A DNA stretch of 64,000 nt, from assembly GCF_000753865.1 (NCBI RefSeq), contig NZ_JQFW01000006.1:124001-188000 (forward strand). Direction: 5' to 3'. Source of the DNA: Alteromonas sp. LOR. Its GTDB lineage: Bacteria > Pseudomonadota > Gammaproteobacteria > Enterobacterales > Alteromonadaceae. Both the position numbers and the translations under genes were made by a program. Under the pieces are notes generated by a model. It saw nothing but the letters and a program-made list of their open reading frames with translations. It was not told where the DNA came from and did not search any database. Shown here one piece after another: positions 25,636-33,939 of this stretch; position 1 is the stretch's first letter, and each line of letters starts with the position of its first letter.

Positions 25636-26790
25636 ATGAACTTTGAATTAAATGATGATCAATTGGCGTTTGAAGAAACAGCACGTCAGTTCGCACAACA
25701 AGAATTAGCACCACATGCTGCTATGTGGGACAGAGAGCACCACTTCCCAGTTGACGCTATCAAAAAAGCGGGCGAGCTTGGTTTCTGCGGATTATATACT
25801 CCAGAGGAAGCGGGTGGCCTAGGGCTATCACGTTTAGACGCGTCAATTATCTTTGAGCAGCTATCGATGGGCTGTACGACTACCACTGCGATGCTCACCA
25901 TACACAACATGGCCACGTGGATGATTGCGCTATGGGGCAGCGAGGACGTAAAAGCCCAATGGTGTGATGAATTAGTCACAGGCGATAAGTTAGCGTCTTA
26001 CTGTTTAACTGAGCCAGGCGCAGGTTCTGATGCCGCATCACTTAAAACCAAAGCCACAAAAACAGACGATGGTTATGTGCTTAATGGCGCTAAAGTATTC
26101 ATTTCAGGCGCGGGTAGCACTGATGTATTGGTTGTTATGGCGCGAACGGGTGGCGACGGCCCGTCAGGCGTATCTGCATTTGCCGTACCGGCAGATAGCG
26201 ACGGTATAATTTACGGAAAAGCCGAAGAAAAAATGGGCTGGAATGCTCAGCCAACACGAATGATCACCTTTGATAACGTAAAACTTCAAGACGCATGGCG
26301 ACTTGGCGACGAAGGTGAAGGGTTTAAAATGGCGATGCAGGGTCTTGACGGCGGTCGTATCAACATAGCAACCTGCTCAGTCGGTACTGCGCAACAGGCC
26401 CTGAATGTAGCAAGAGACTATATGAACGAACGAGAGCAGTTCGGCAAAGCTATTGCTGGTTTCCAAGCGCTGCAGTTTAAACTAGCAGATATGGCAACAG
26501 AACTTGTAGCCGCTCGTCAAATGGTACGCATGGCCGCATGCAAGCTTGATAATAACGACGTGGATAAAACCACCTATTGTGCAATGGCTAAACGATTTGC
26601 TACTGACGTTGGCTTTAGTGTGTGCAATGATGCACTGCAGCTGCACGGTGGTTATGGATATATTAAAGAGTATCCATTAGAGAGACACTTCCGTGACGTG
26701 CGAGTGCATCAAATTTTAGAGGGCACGAATGAAATCATGCGCGTTATTATTGGTAGACGTTTGTTAGCAGATGAACGCAGCATTCTCTAG
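25636..26790 (+). CDS. Acyl-CoA dehydrogenase (probably isobutyryl-CoA or short/branched-chain)
   Basis: FAD-dependent acyl-CoA dehydrogenase of 384 residues introducing an alpha-beta double bond into acyl-CoA. Visible signatures: YCLTEPGAGSDAASLKT (FAD/substrate), VFISGAGSTD, QFGKAIAGFQALQFKLADM, and near the C-terminus QILEGTNEIMRVIIGR with the catalytic Glu. With a 3-hydroxyisobutyryl-CoA hydrolase gene 49 nt downstream, valine degradation (isobutyryl-CoA dehydrogenase) is the best-fitting role. Electron transfer would be to ETF. A candidate LiuR-like operator lies upstream. Confidence 0.93.
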   Translation: MNFELNDDQLAFEETARQFAQQELAPHAAMWDREHHFPVDAIKKAGELGFCGLYTPEEAGGLGLSRLDASIIFEQLSMGCTTTTAMLTIHNMATWMIALWGSEDVKAQWCDELVTGDKLASYCLTEPGAGSDAASLKTKATKTDDGYVLNGAKVFISGAGSTDVLVVMARTGGDGPSGVSAFAVPADSDGIIYGKAEEKMGWNAQPTRMITFDNVKLQDAWRLGDEGEGFKMAMQGLDGGRINIATCSVGTAQQALNVARDYMNEREQFGKAIAGFQALQFKLADMATELVAARQMVRMAACKLDNNDVDKTTYCAMAKRFATDVGFSVCNDALQLHGGYGYIKEYPLERHFRDVRVHQILEGTNEIMRVIIGRRLLADERSIL

Positions 26791-26839
26791 CCTTTACTCA
26801 AAAATCAGAAATAGAAAATCAGGTTAAGGAAGTCGTAAT

Positions 26840-27958
26840 ATGGACTCGGTTGTTATCAAAGAAGAACTTTCGGCTAAAAATGGAAGCCATGTTATTGGTC
26901 GGCTAACGCTGAACAAACCAAAGGCACTGAATGCGCTTGATTTAGACATGGCAACCATAATGCTGGATGCACTATTGTCGTGGCAGAGCAGAGATGACGT
27001 AGTCGCCGTTGTTATTGATGCAGCAGGTGATAAAGCCTTTTGCGCGGGTGGCGATATAGTATCTATGTATCGCTCTATGGTCGAAGCCGAAGGTGGAGTT
27101 CCAGAGTTTTTGGAAACGTTCTTTAAAACAGAATACACCCTTGATTACACCATTCACAACTATAGCAAACCCATCATAGTGTGGGGTGCTGGTATCGTGA
27201 TGGGCGGCGGAATGGGGCTGCTAAGCGGCGCGAGCCACCGTGTTGTCACCGAAACATCACGCCTAGCTATGCCGGAGATAAGCATTGGTCTTTATCCAGA
27301 TGTAGGGGGGAGTTACTTTCTACCCAGACTACCTGAAAAGACGGGGCTATTTTTAGGGCTAACTGGCGGACAGATGAATGGTGCGGACGCTCGATTTGTT
27401 GGGCTAGCTGATGTGCTGGTGGCTTCAACTGAAAAAGACACGATGGTTGATAGCCTGTTACAGCACTCATGGCAGCCAAACGATTTGATGGGTCAGGTTT
27501 CTACGCTGCTAGGTGCGTTGAAGCAGCCCGAAGAGCTGCCTCAAGGCAACATAGAAAAACACAGTGACCTCATAAACTCACTTTGCCAAGGCGATAGCGC
27601 AGAAGAAGTGGTTAACGCTATATTGAATTGCGATATGCAGGGCGATAAATGGCTTAGCCGCGCTCAATCTACGCTACAAAAAGGCTCGCCTATTACGATG
27701 CACTTGGTGTTCGAGCAGTGTCGTCGTGGTGCATCTATGACCCTCGCTGAGTGTTTTAAAATGGAGGTCAACATGTCATGCCGCTGCGGGGAAAGTGGCG
27801 AGTTTCAAGAGGGGGTTCGCGCGTTGTTGATAGATAAAGATATGTCACCCAAATGGAAATATGCATCTGTAGACAAAGTGCCCACAGAGGTTGTTGAGCA
27901 TTTTTTTAGTTCACCATGGACAGAGGAAGCTCATCCTCTAGCGTCTTTAGGAAAATAA
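26840..27958 (+). CDS. 3-hydroxyisobutyryl-CoA hydrolase (crotonase superfamily)
   Basis: Crotonase-fold hydrolase of 372 residues, the length typical of HIBCH rather than the shorter enoyl-CoA hydratases. Oxyanion-hole segments are AFCAGGDIVSMYRS (about residues 66-79) and GIVMGGGMGLLSG, and the catalytic acidic region is MPEISIGLYPDVGGSYFL. It would hydrolyse 3-hydroxyisobutyryl-CoA to free 3-hydroxyisobutyrate in valine catabolism. It is in an operon with the acyl-CoA dehydrogenase. The HIBADH-like gene at 22723 could supply the next step. Confidence 0.92.
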   Translation: MDSVVIKEELSAKNGSHVIGRLTLNKPKALNALDLDMATIMLDALLSWQSRDDVVAVVIDAAGDKAFCAGGDIVSMYRSMVEAEGGVPEFLETFFKTEYTLDYTIHNYSKPIIVWGAGIVMGGGMGLLSGASHRVVTETSRLAMPEISIGLYPDVGGSYFLPRLPEKTGLFLGLTGGQMNGADARFVGLADVLVASTEKDTMVDSLLQHSWQPNDLMGQVSTLLGALKQPEELPQGNIEKHSDLINSLCQGDSAEEVVNAILNCDMQGDKWLSRAQSTLQKGSPITMHLVFEQCRRGASMTLAECFKMEVNMSCRCGESGEFQEGVRALLIDKDMSPKWKYASVDKVPTEVVEHFFSSPWTEEAHPLASLGK

Positions 27959-28013
27959 TCAACACGCCCTAGTTTGATAGTCACGCAACTTTCGGCTAAT
28001 TAGGTGTGAAAAT

Positions 28014-28045
28014 CACTGACAGCAAACATGCGATTGCTGTCAGTG
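28014..28045. other. Perfect 12-bp hairpin upstream of rlmA
   Basis: CACTGACAGCAA pairs perfectly with TTGCTGTCAGTG across an 8-nt loop (ACATGCGA). No T tract follows, so a standard intrinsic terminator is unlikely. It may be an operator, a transcript-end stabiliser or a leader element of rlmA, which starts 53 nt later. Confidence 0.7.
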
Positions 28046-28097
28046 CATTCAATTTGATAAACTTAATCTTATCGCAACCGACCTTAAGACCTCCACT

Positions 28098-29009
28098 ATG
28101 TGGCTATGCCCACTTTGCAAAACACCTGTCTCGCTAAACGAAACCCCAATTCGCTGCATTAATAACCATAGCTTTGATAAAGCGAAAGCAGGCTACGTGA
28201 ACTTATTACCCGTTCAATTTAAAAAGTCAAAAATGCCAGGCGATGACAAAGCAATGGTAAGGGCAAGAAGAGAATTTCATCAGCGAAACGCGTATAAACC
28301 GTTAAAAGACAGAATGTGTGAACTTATCGGCGCTCACCTAAACCCAAAAATAAAAGAGCGTGGACATGTCAATATCTACGATGCGGGATGCGGCGAGGGC
28401 AGTTATTTAAATGCTGTTGTAGCTGGTTTAAAAGAAAAAGGCCTAAAAGACAAAAGTTTGAAAGAGCACACGCTACAAAATCAGAGGTTAAGCGAGCAAG
28501 ACTCACAAGCACAACCTATTGAAGTTACTGGTGCAGGCAGTGACATTTCCAAAATCGCCGTAGAGCTTGCCGCCAAGGCGTATAAACAACACACCTTTGT
28601 TGTAGCCAGCAGTTTCGACCTTCCACTGGAAGCTAACAGCCAAGATGTAGTGCTTCAAGTATTTGCACCTGGCAGCAACGACGAATACCAACGCATCCTC
28701 ACACCAGAACACGGCTTGTTGATCACAGTAGACCCAGCGGAAGATCATTTATATGAAATAAAGCAGCGGGTTTATGATGCTCCAGAAAAACATCAGCTCG
28801 ACGTGAGTGATCGTGAAGGGTTTTCGCTAGTGACTCGCGAGACACTGCGCTTTGAAATATCGCTTTTAAACAACGAGCATGCATTATCGCTAGTGAAAAT
28901 GACGCCTTTTTATTGGAAGTTACCTCAAGACAGTATCACCGACATGGTAAATGCACTGACCACTGTGACCGCCCATTTTCACATTCAAGTGTGGGAAAAG
29001 TGTGTATGA
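28098..29009 (+). CDS. rlmA: 23S rRNA (guanine-745-N1)-methyltransferase RlmA
   Basis: SAM-dependent rRNA methyltransferase of 303 residues (E. coli RlmA about 269). The N-terminal zinc finger (WLCPLCKTPV, CINNHSFD), the substrate loop GYVNLLPVQFKKSKMPGD, SAM motif I YDAGCGEGSY, and the C-terminal VKMTPFYWK are all conserved. The extra length comes from a run of five degenerate 15-bp repeats (28425-28499) between motif I and the next strand. ATGA overlap with gmhB. Confidence 0.94.
   Translation: MWLCPLCKTPVSLNETPIRCINNHSFDKAKAGYVNLLPVQFKKSKMPGDDKAMVRARREFHQRNAYKPLKDRMCELIGAHLNPKIKERGHVNIYDAGCGEGSYLNAVVAGLKEKGLKDKSLKEHTLQNQRLSEQDSQAQPIEVTGAGSDISKIAVELAAKAYKQHTFVVASSFDLPLEANSQDVVLQVFAPGSNDEYQRILTPEHGLLITVDPAEDHLYEIKQRVYDAPEKHQLDVSDREGFSLVTRETLRFEISLLNNEHALSLVKMTPFYWKLPQDSITDMVNALTTVTAHFHIQVWEKCV
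28425..28499 (+). repeat. In-frame 15-bp tandem repeat in rlmA, five copies
   Basis: Five successive 15-bp units encode GLKEK, GLKDK, SLKEH, TLQNQ and RLSEQ. They form an insertion absent from E. coli RlmA, placed in a loop after SAM motif I. Confidence 0.85.
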
Positions 29010-29617
29010 GCAAGCTTAAAGGCCCTAATACTCATCAGAAGAATACTCATCAGAAGAACACTCATCAGAAGCACACTCAGCATAAAGCGTTGTTTTTAGA
29101 CAGAGACGGCGTGATAAACGTCGACCATGGCTACGTGGGTCATTACGACAACTTTGATTACGTTGAAGGTATATTTGACGTGGTAAGAATGTATGCCTTA
29201 GCAAAGTATAAAATTGTTATTGTCACCAATCAAAGCGGCATCGCGAGAGGACGCTATACCGAAGCCGACTTTCATGTGTTGATGGATAGGGTAAAACAGG
29301 ATTTTGCTGATAAGGGCGTGCCCGAGGTTGCTGTGTATTTTTGTCCTCATCACGTTGAGGGCAGCGTACCAGAGTATGCCATTAACTGCGCATGCAGAAA
29401 GCCAAAGCCTGGAATGTTGTTGCAAGCGTCACAAGAGCTTGGCATAGCACTTAATGATAGCGTACTTATTGGTGATAGCTGGAGAGATATTGAGGCAGCG
29501 CACGCAGCAGGCCTAAAGAAAAGTATCTACTTTTCTGAAAATGCCATACCCGCTGGCGCTACTTTAGAAGGTGTGCGTAAAATTCAATCCTTACGACAGC
29601 TTACTGCAATAGAATGA
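29006..29617 (+). CDS. gmhB: D-glycero-beta-D-manno-heptose-1,7-bisphosphate 7-phosphatase
   Basis: HAD-superfamily phosphatase of 203 residues in ADP-heptose synthesis for LPS core. The start at 29006 forms an ATGA overlap with rlmA. HAD motif I is FLDRDGVINVDHGYV with the two catalytic Asp residues; motif II is VVTNQSGIARG; the Zn-binding Cys/His loop is YFCPHHVEG...CACRKPKPGML; motif III is LIGDSWRDIEAA. The first 30 residues carry a tandem repeat (NTHQK) that lengthens the N-terminus relative to E. coli GmhB. Confidence 0.94.
   Translation: MSKLKGPNTHQKNTHQKNTHQKHTQHKALFLDRDGVINVDHGYVGHYDNFDYVEGIFDVVRMYALAKYKIVIVTNQSGIARGRYTEADFHVLMDRVKQDFADKGVPEVAVYFCPHHVEGSVPEYAINCACRKPKPGMLLQASQELGIALNDSVLIGDSWRDIEAAHAAGLKKSIYFSENAIPAGATLEGVRKIQSLRQLTAIE
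29027..29086 (+). repeat. In-frame 15-bp tandem repeat in gmhB, four copies
   Basis: Three near-identical units encode NTHQK and a diverged fourth encodes HTQHK, just before the HAD motif I. Units 1-3 differ at only one base (AAT versus AAC), so the array looks recent. Confidence 0.9.
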
Positions 29618-29635
29618 GCGAGTGAAGAGAGCGGG

Positions 29636-29677
29636 TAAGGTGGAAAATAAGTTATGCGTAACTTATTTTCCACCTTA
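29636..29677. terminator. Long perfect hairpin between gmhB and yejM
   Basis: AAGGTGGAAAATAAGTTA pairs perfectly with its complement over 18 bp, extended by a T-A pair, with a TGCG loop. A T-rich stretch follows. It probably terminates gmhB, and perhaps yejM from the other strand. Confidence 0.8.
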
Positions 29678-29722
29678 TTGTGGTTTTATTTTAACGTAAA
29701 CTGCTCACTTAAAACGGCTTAC

Positions 29723-31243
29723 TCAATTCCGTGTAGAAAAGCGAGACAGGTGCTTAATCGCTTGGCTAAGCAGGTCTACATTCAATGCATCATTGCTACG
29801 CTTACCGGTAGCCATTTCTGTTATTTCGTAACTACCATTACTCAATACGTCTGTACGTTTTCCCGCATGGAAAACGACAATGCGCTCTCCAGATGTACTG
29901 ACTAACCAAGGTCGTGTTGGCGAAAGTAAGCTTTGTCCCGTTGAATAAAAGGTGCTGGGAGCATTGCAGCCTAATGCATTTAAGATGGTGGGTGCCAGGT
30001 CCTCAGTGCTCGCAACGTTCGCACGCAGTGGCAGGTTACTATAGAGCACACCTTTACTGTCATCACTTCCATAGCCAGTAGCAACAATCACATCGTGTTG
30101 GCTTTGTCTCGCTTTCTCAATGTAATTCTCAATATCAGCACCATTCATAAAGGCGATATGCAGGCCGTCATGTTCATTTGATTGAGGCTGCTGGTAACCG
30201 GATAGTTGCGACATTGGAAGGGGACTATCACTGTGAACCGATACAGGCATGCCAGAGCCTAGAGGTAGCGCTAACATGACGGGGCGTTTTTGCGACAGCG
30301 CGTCTTGATAAATTTCTGGCACACCGAATAGGGCCGTGGTCATCAAGCCTTCTAAACTGCTCGCTGTCGAGTAGTAATTATCAAGCCGATTTAGTCGCAA
30401 TGATGTGCTTAAATCATTTATCGCCACGTCATCAGTTTGCACTACCACCGTCAAGTTCTTGCTGGTGTCTACAGAACAATAAACCGGCTGTGCTGGATAA
30501 GTTGTGCTGTGAAACTCGGGGTTAAACTGCAGCTGCTTACGCTCTTCGTAAGCGGCAAGGTCTAATAACCCATAGCGAGACATGGTGGTTTTTGCCGTCG
30601 CTGGATAAGACAGCGGAAACATATTGTCTTGTTTGATGATGGGCTGATAAAGCTTAGCATCCGCCCACACATGCACAGCATGGCTTGTGACAAAACAGGC
30701 TACAAAGAAGGTAGTAACCGGCACACCTATTTTGTATTTTGTAAAACGTTCTACGCGTTTATAAATGGCGTTTGCTAATACTAATTGAAAGCCAAGCCAC
30801 ACAATAAAGAGCAAAAACAAGAATCCCCACTGCTGCCAATTCTCTATCGCTATTTGAGACTGGGCTTCGCTGCGCAGTAAGTCTGCCGCGTGAAAGCTAA
30901 TGTGGAAGCCCGTGCGATTGAACAGCAGCGCGTCAAACGCTAGTAAGGCAAGGCCTACGGCGGCAATAACAGACGCACTAGCCTTAATAATCCGGGAATT
31001 ACTCACGAGATAACACAAGGGGAGTATAAAAATGACAAAGCCGAAAAAGGTCATAAAACTAATATGACCAAACCAGTTTGCCAGCAAAAATATCGTTCCC
31101 ACACCAGTGCCGGGCATTGGAGAAGAAAAGACGAAAATAGAGGCGATTACAATAGCAATGATTATATTCGCTAGGGCAAACCAATGCCCCCAGTTCACTA
31201 GCTTTGTAACGCGCTGGCGGCGAGGAGATTCGGCAAGTATCAT
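29723..31243 (-). CDS. yejM: YejM/PbgA-like inner-membrane protein (DUF3413, alkaline-phosphatase-like periplasmic domain)
   Basis: Inner-membrane protein of 506 residues; E. coli YejM/PbgA is about 586. About five membrane segments lie in the first 190 residues (DUF3413 region, starting RRQRVTKLVNWGHWF), then a periplasmic domain. In E. coli PbgA senses lipid A and controls LpxC turnover through LapB/FtsH. The periplasmic part is shorter and diverged: the strand LTVVVQTDDVAIND occupies the place of the sulfatase metal site but lacks its usual signature, consistent with a non-catalytic role. Cotranscribed with yejL (12 nt apart). Confidence 0.88.
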   Translation of the reverse strand: MILAESPRRQRVTKLVNWGHWFALANIIIAIVIASIFVFSSPMPGTGVGTIFLLANWFGHISFMTFFGFVIFILPLCYLVSNSRIIKASASVIAAVGLALLAFDALLFNRTGFHISFHAADLLRSEAQSQIAIENWQQWGFLFLLFIVWLGFQLVLANAIYKRVERFTKYKIGVPVTTFFVACFVTSHAVHVWADAKLYQPIIKQDNMFPLSYPATAKTTMSRYGLLDLAAYEERKQLQFNPEFHSTTYPAQPVYCSVDTSKNLTVVVQTDDVAINDLSTSLRLNRLDNYYSTASSLEGLMTTALFGVPEIYQDALSQKRPVMLALPLGSGMPVSVHSDSPLPMSQLSGYQQPQSNEHDGLHIAFMNGADIENYIEKARQSQHDVIVATGYGSDDSKGVLYSNLPLRANVASTEDLAPTILNALGCNAPSTFYSTGQSLLSPTRPWLVSTSGERIVVFHAGKRTDVLSNGSYEITEMATGKRSNDALNVDLLSQAIKHLSRFSTRN

Positions 31244-31255
31244 AGAACTACCTTA

Positions 31256-31471
31256 TTACGCTTTGACACTTTTCTTCAACACGTCGGCAAACTGAGAAGC
31301 CATCGCTTCGCGGTTATCTGGCTTAACTTGCGTATTCAAGATATGGGTAATGACATTGCCTAACACCATAAGTGAAAGATCGCGATTTGCACCACTTTCT
31401 TCAAGTGTTAATATTACCTTGTTCATCAGCGCTTCGAATTCGTCGTTGCTGTAACGGCTATTTTGGGGCAT
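31256..31471 (-). CDS. yejL: YejL family protein (UPF0352)
   Basis: Small helical protein of 71 residues. It matches E. coli YejL closely (MPQNSRYSNDEFEALM, DLSLMVLGNVITHILNT). Function unknown. It heads the yejL-yejM pair and is divergent from yejK, exactly as in E. coli. Confidence 0.95.
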   Translation of the reverse strand: MPQNSRYSNDEFEALMNKVILTLEESGANRDLSLMVLGNVITHILNTQVKPDNREAMASQFADVLKKSVKA

Positions 31472-31630
31472 TGCTACGCCTCTTTTTTATGTTTTCTTTG
31501 ATAAAAAGAATGGTTTTACTCGTAAAATGATTATAATCGTTGTTTGAGTGAGTACAATCATTCATTCTAAAAACCCACAATTCTTTGGGCATTTCATACA
31601 CTTTTTAAGCAACAGGACACCCGATCAATT

Positions 31631-32737
31631 ATGAGTGCACTGATTCACCACTTTGTTGTTCATCGTTTAATCGTTAACAAAGAAGAAAGAATAGAAGCGA
31701 TCCCTCGCGATAAATGTTTAGCGGTTACCCCAGAAATAGAGTCACTCGCTCATCAAATTAATCACAGTTTTAATACTAAACCTGGCAAGGGCGTTGGCCA
31801 TTTTGTTTCAGAAGTGCCTCGCAGCGCCGATGCTAGCAATAGCGACGAAGACAGCTCGCAAGAGAATAGTGTACAAAACGTATCAGGTTTCGCTGAGGGT
31901 TTAAAAAATTACCTAAGCGCACACAAAGCAGGGGGTGACAATGTGGAAGACGCATTTCACGATTTCTCTGTTGATGCCACTCATCGCCTCGTTAAAACCC
32001 TCACAGACACCGGGACGGTTGAAACTGGCTTTTTAATATTTTGCCAGTATGAGTATCTATCTACGCAGTTTCTTATGATTGCGTTACTTAACACGCGCTC
32101 CCACGTTGAGGTTACCAATTCTCTGGACTTATCATCAAGAGAGCATCTTGATTTAGCGAGAATGCAGTTAGCCGTCCGTTTCGATTTAACGCAGTGGGAT
32201 ATTCAGCCTGAGCAACAGCGCTACGTGAGCTTTATTAAAGGGCGAATGGGCCGCAAGGTATCAGACTTTTTCATGCAGTTTGTTGGCTGTGAAGAGCTTG
32301 TTGATGTAAAACAGCAGAATAAACAGCTCATCTCCTCGGTTGATGCTTATTTGGCAAGCGAATCTCTCGACCCACAAGAGCAGCACCAACATCGAGAAGA
32401 AGTAAAATCCTATTTTAAAGAGCAAATTGATGCCGGCGAGAGTTTATCGGTAGATGAATTAGCCAACCGCTTGCCTTCAAATGAAGAAACGAAGAACAAT
32501 TTTGCCGCATTTACTGATTCACTTGAAGTACCGCTGGAAAAAGAGATTCAGCCTGATCCGGCTGCGCTTAAACAGCTGGCGAAATTTACAGGCCAAGGCG
32601 GAGGCGTGTCGGTGAGCTTCGAGCGCAAACTGATGGGGGATAGAGTGTTTTATGACCCTGCCACAGATACCCTAACTATTCGCGGAATTCCACCGAATTT
32701 AAAAGATCAGCTCAATCGTCAGTCCTCTATGGACTAA
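31631..32737 (+). CDS. yejK: Nucleoid-associated protein YejK (NdpA)
   Basis: NdpA family nucleoid-associated protein of 368 residues (E. coli 335). Conserved parts include FLIFCQYEYLSTQFLM-type core, YVSFIKGRMGRKVSDFFMQF, and the C-terminal FYDPATDTLTIRGIPPNL. The extra length is an acidic/Ser-rich segment at about residues 60-85. It shares a 159-nt divergent promoter region with yejL-yejM. Confidence 0.95.
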   Translation: MSALIHHFVVHRLIVNKEERIEAIPRDKCLAVTPEIESLAHQINHSFNTKPGKGVGHFVSEVPRSADASNSDEDSSQENSVQNVSGFAEGLKNYLSAHKAGGDNVEDAFHDFSVDATHRLVKTLTDTGTVETGFLIFCQYEYLSTQFLMIALLNTRSHVEVTNSLDLSSREHLDLARMQLAVRFDLTQWDIQPEQQRYVSFIKGRMGRKVSDFFMQFVGCEELVDVKQQNKQLISSVDAYLASESLDPQEQHQHREEVKSYFKEQIDAGESLSVDELANRLPSNEETKNNFAAFTDSLEVPLEKEIQPDPAALKQLAKFTGQGGGVSVSFERKLMGDRVFYDPATDTLTIRGIPPNLKDQLNRQSSMD

Positions 32738-32802
32738 TGACTGCGCTCAAGTGATAAAAAAAGTATACTAGCAACAGAAAATAAACTCGATTAAAGGGTG
32801 TT

Positions 32803-33678
32803 ATGCAATTATTTGTAAATGATTTGACAGTAATGGACTTTTCTTACCTGTGTCCGAAGCGCGGAATGGTAGGGGAAAGTTGGATTGTCGATGTAGTATT
32901 GGACGGCGAGCTGAACGAAGAGAGCATGGTCCAAGATTTCGGACACGTGAAGAAAAACCTCAAGCGATTGATAGACGAATATGTCGATCACAAACTTCTA
33001 GTGCCCGCAGAATATAGTGGGTCAGAGGTTATTCACGATGAAGACAGCGAGCAAGTTGAAGTGCGCTTTAGTCGTGAAAACGGCGAGAAAATAATGCTTT
33101 ATTGCCCGGCTGAAGCCTACGCCATTTTATATTCCGATGTGATCACTATGGACTCGGTAGGGGTGTATCTTAAAGAGGTGCTTGCGACGCATCTTCCCGA
33201 AAACGTAGATAATTTGACATTGAATCTACGAACGGAAGTGATAAGTTCCCCTTTTTATCACTATACCCACGGACTTAAAAAGCACGACGGCAACTGTCAA
33301 CGTATTGCTCACGGTCACCGGTCTCGTATCGACATTTATCTCGATGGCAAGATATGTGAGGAAAGCCAAACCTATTGGGCAAAACGTTGGGAAGATATTT
33401 ACGTTGCCACTCGCGAAGACGAAATAAAGTACGCTGACAGAAAGTTATCGGGCTCTGTTGACGCACCTGAAGACTATTTGTGTTTTGGTTATGAGTCTTC
33501 GCAAGGATATTTTGAGCTACTGATTGCTAAAGCAGTGTGTGAAGTGATTGAGACAGATTCCACGGTAGAGTGTCTAGCGCAGTACTTATTAGTGGAACAA
33601 AAGAAAAGAACGCCAAACGGCGAATGCAAAGTGGTTGCGTACGAGGGCGTTGGCAAGGGCGCATTAGTTTCTGGGTAA
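32803..33678 (+). CDS. Two-domain 6-pyruvoyl-tetrahydropterin synthase / QueD-like protein
   Basis: Protein of 291 residues that reads as two tandem PTPS (T-fold) units; a normal QueD is about 120. Unit 1 (about 1-140) has the MVQDF segment (42-46) and the Asp62-His63 dyad of DHKLL, but at the zinc-ligand position it has CPKRGMVGES instead of CxxxHGH. Unit 2 (about 145-291) has His156, Cys165 and HGH (170-172), but no DF...DHxxL segment. PTPS enzymes convert dihydroneopterin triphosphate to 6-pyruvoyl- or 6-carboxy-tetrahydropterin. Good Shine-Dalgarno (AAAGGG). It follows yejK by 65 nt. Family call is good; activity is unproven. Confidence 0.8.
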   Translation: MQLFVNDLTVMDFSYLCPKRGMVGESWIVDVVLDGELNEESMVQDFGHVKKNLKRLIDEYVDHKLLVPAEYSGSEVIHDEDSEQVEVRFSRENGEKIMLYCPAEAYAILYSDVITMDSVGVYLKEVLATHLPENVDNLTLNLRTEVISSPFYHYTHGLKKHDGNCQRIAHGHRSRIDIYLDGKICEESQTYWAKRWEDIYVATREDEIKYADRKLSGSVDAPEDYLCFGYESSQGYFELLIAKAVCEVIETDSTVECLAQYLLVEQKKRTPNGECKVVAYEGVGKGALVSG

Positions 33679-33695
33679 CGCGTAACCGAAAAGTT

Positions 33696-33786
33696 TGGAT
33701 GCAGGCTAAGCGTCTGTATCCTAGCTACTGTCCTTGGACTTAGCCCACTAGGCCTACAGGACTGGTTCGCGGTTAAGGTGCATCCA
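33696..33786. other. Possible structured element closed by an 8-bp inverted repeat
   Basis: TGGATGCA (33696-33703) pairs with TGCATCCA (33779-33786). Inside, GGCTAA (33704-33709) can pair with TTAGCC (33740-33745). The outline resembles a 90-nt tRNA with a 7-bp acceptor, but the T-arm (expected at 33762-33778) does not pair and no anticodon arm is convincing. It lies in a 261-nt gap without any ORF. Confidence 0.35.
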
Positions 33787-33939
33787 TTTAGCCCAGAACT
33801 CGTACAACAAAGTTCAACACGCCCTAAGTAGAGTAATGCTTTTTACTCGGCTTATTGATGTGTCGTAAAGACATGGCCACTTACTATTATTAGAGTCTCC
33901 GTAAAACACACATTTTTGTTGGTAAAGGATTTCGACCTC

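Noticed and set aside
33697-33786. tRNA gene
   Set aside because: Seven-bp acceptor-like ends, but the T-stem does not pair and no anticodon stem-loop is present.
27959-33834. Shared 13-mer TCAACACGCCCTA near 27959 and 33822 as a dispersed repeat
   Set aside because: A 13-base match is expected many times by chance in 64 kb and the flanks do not match.
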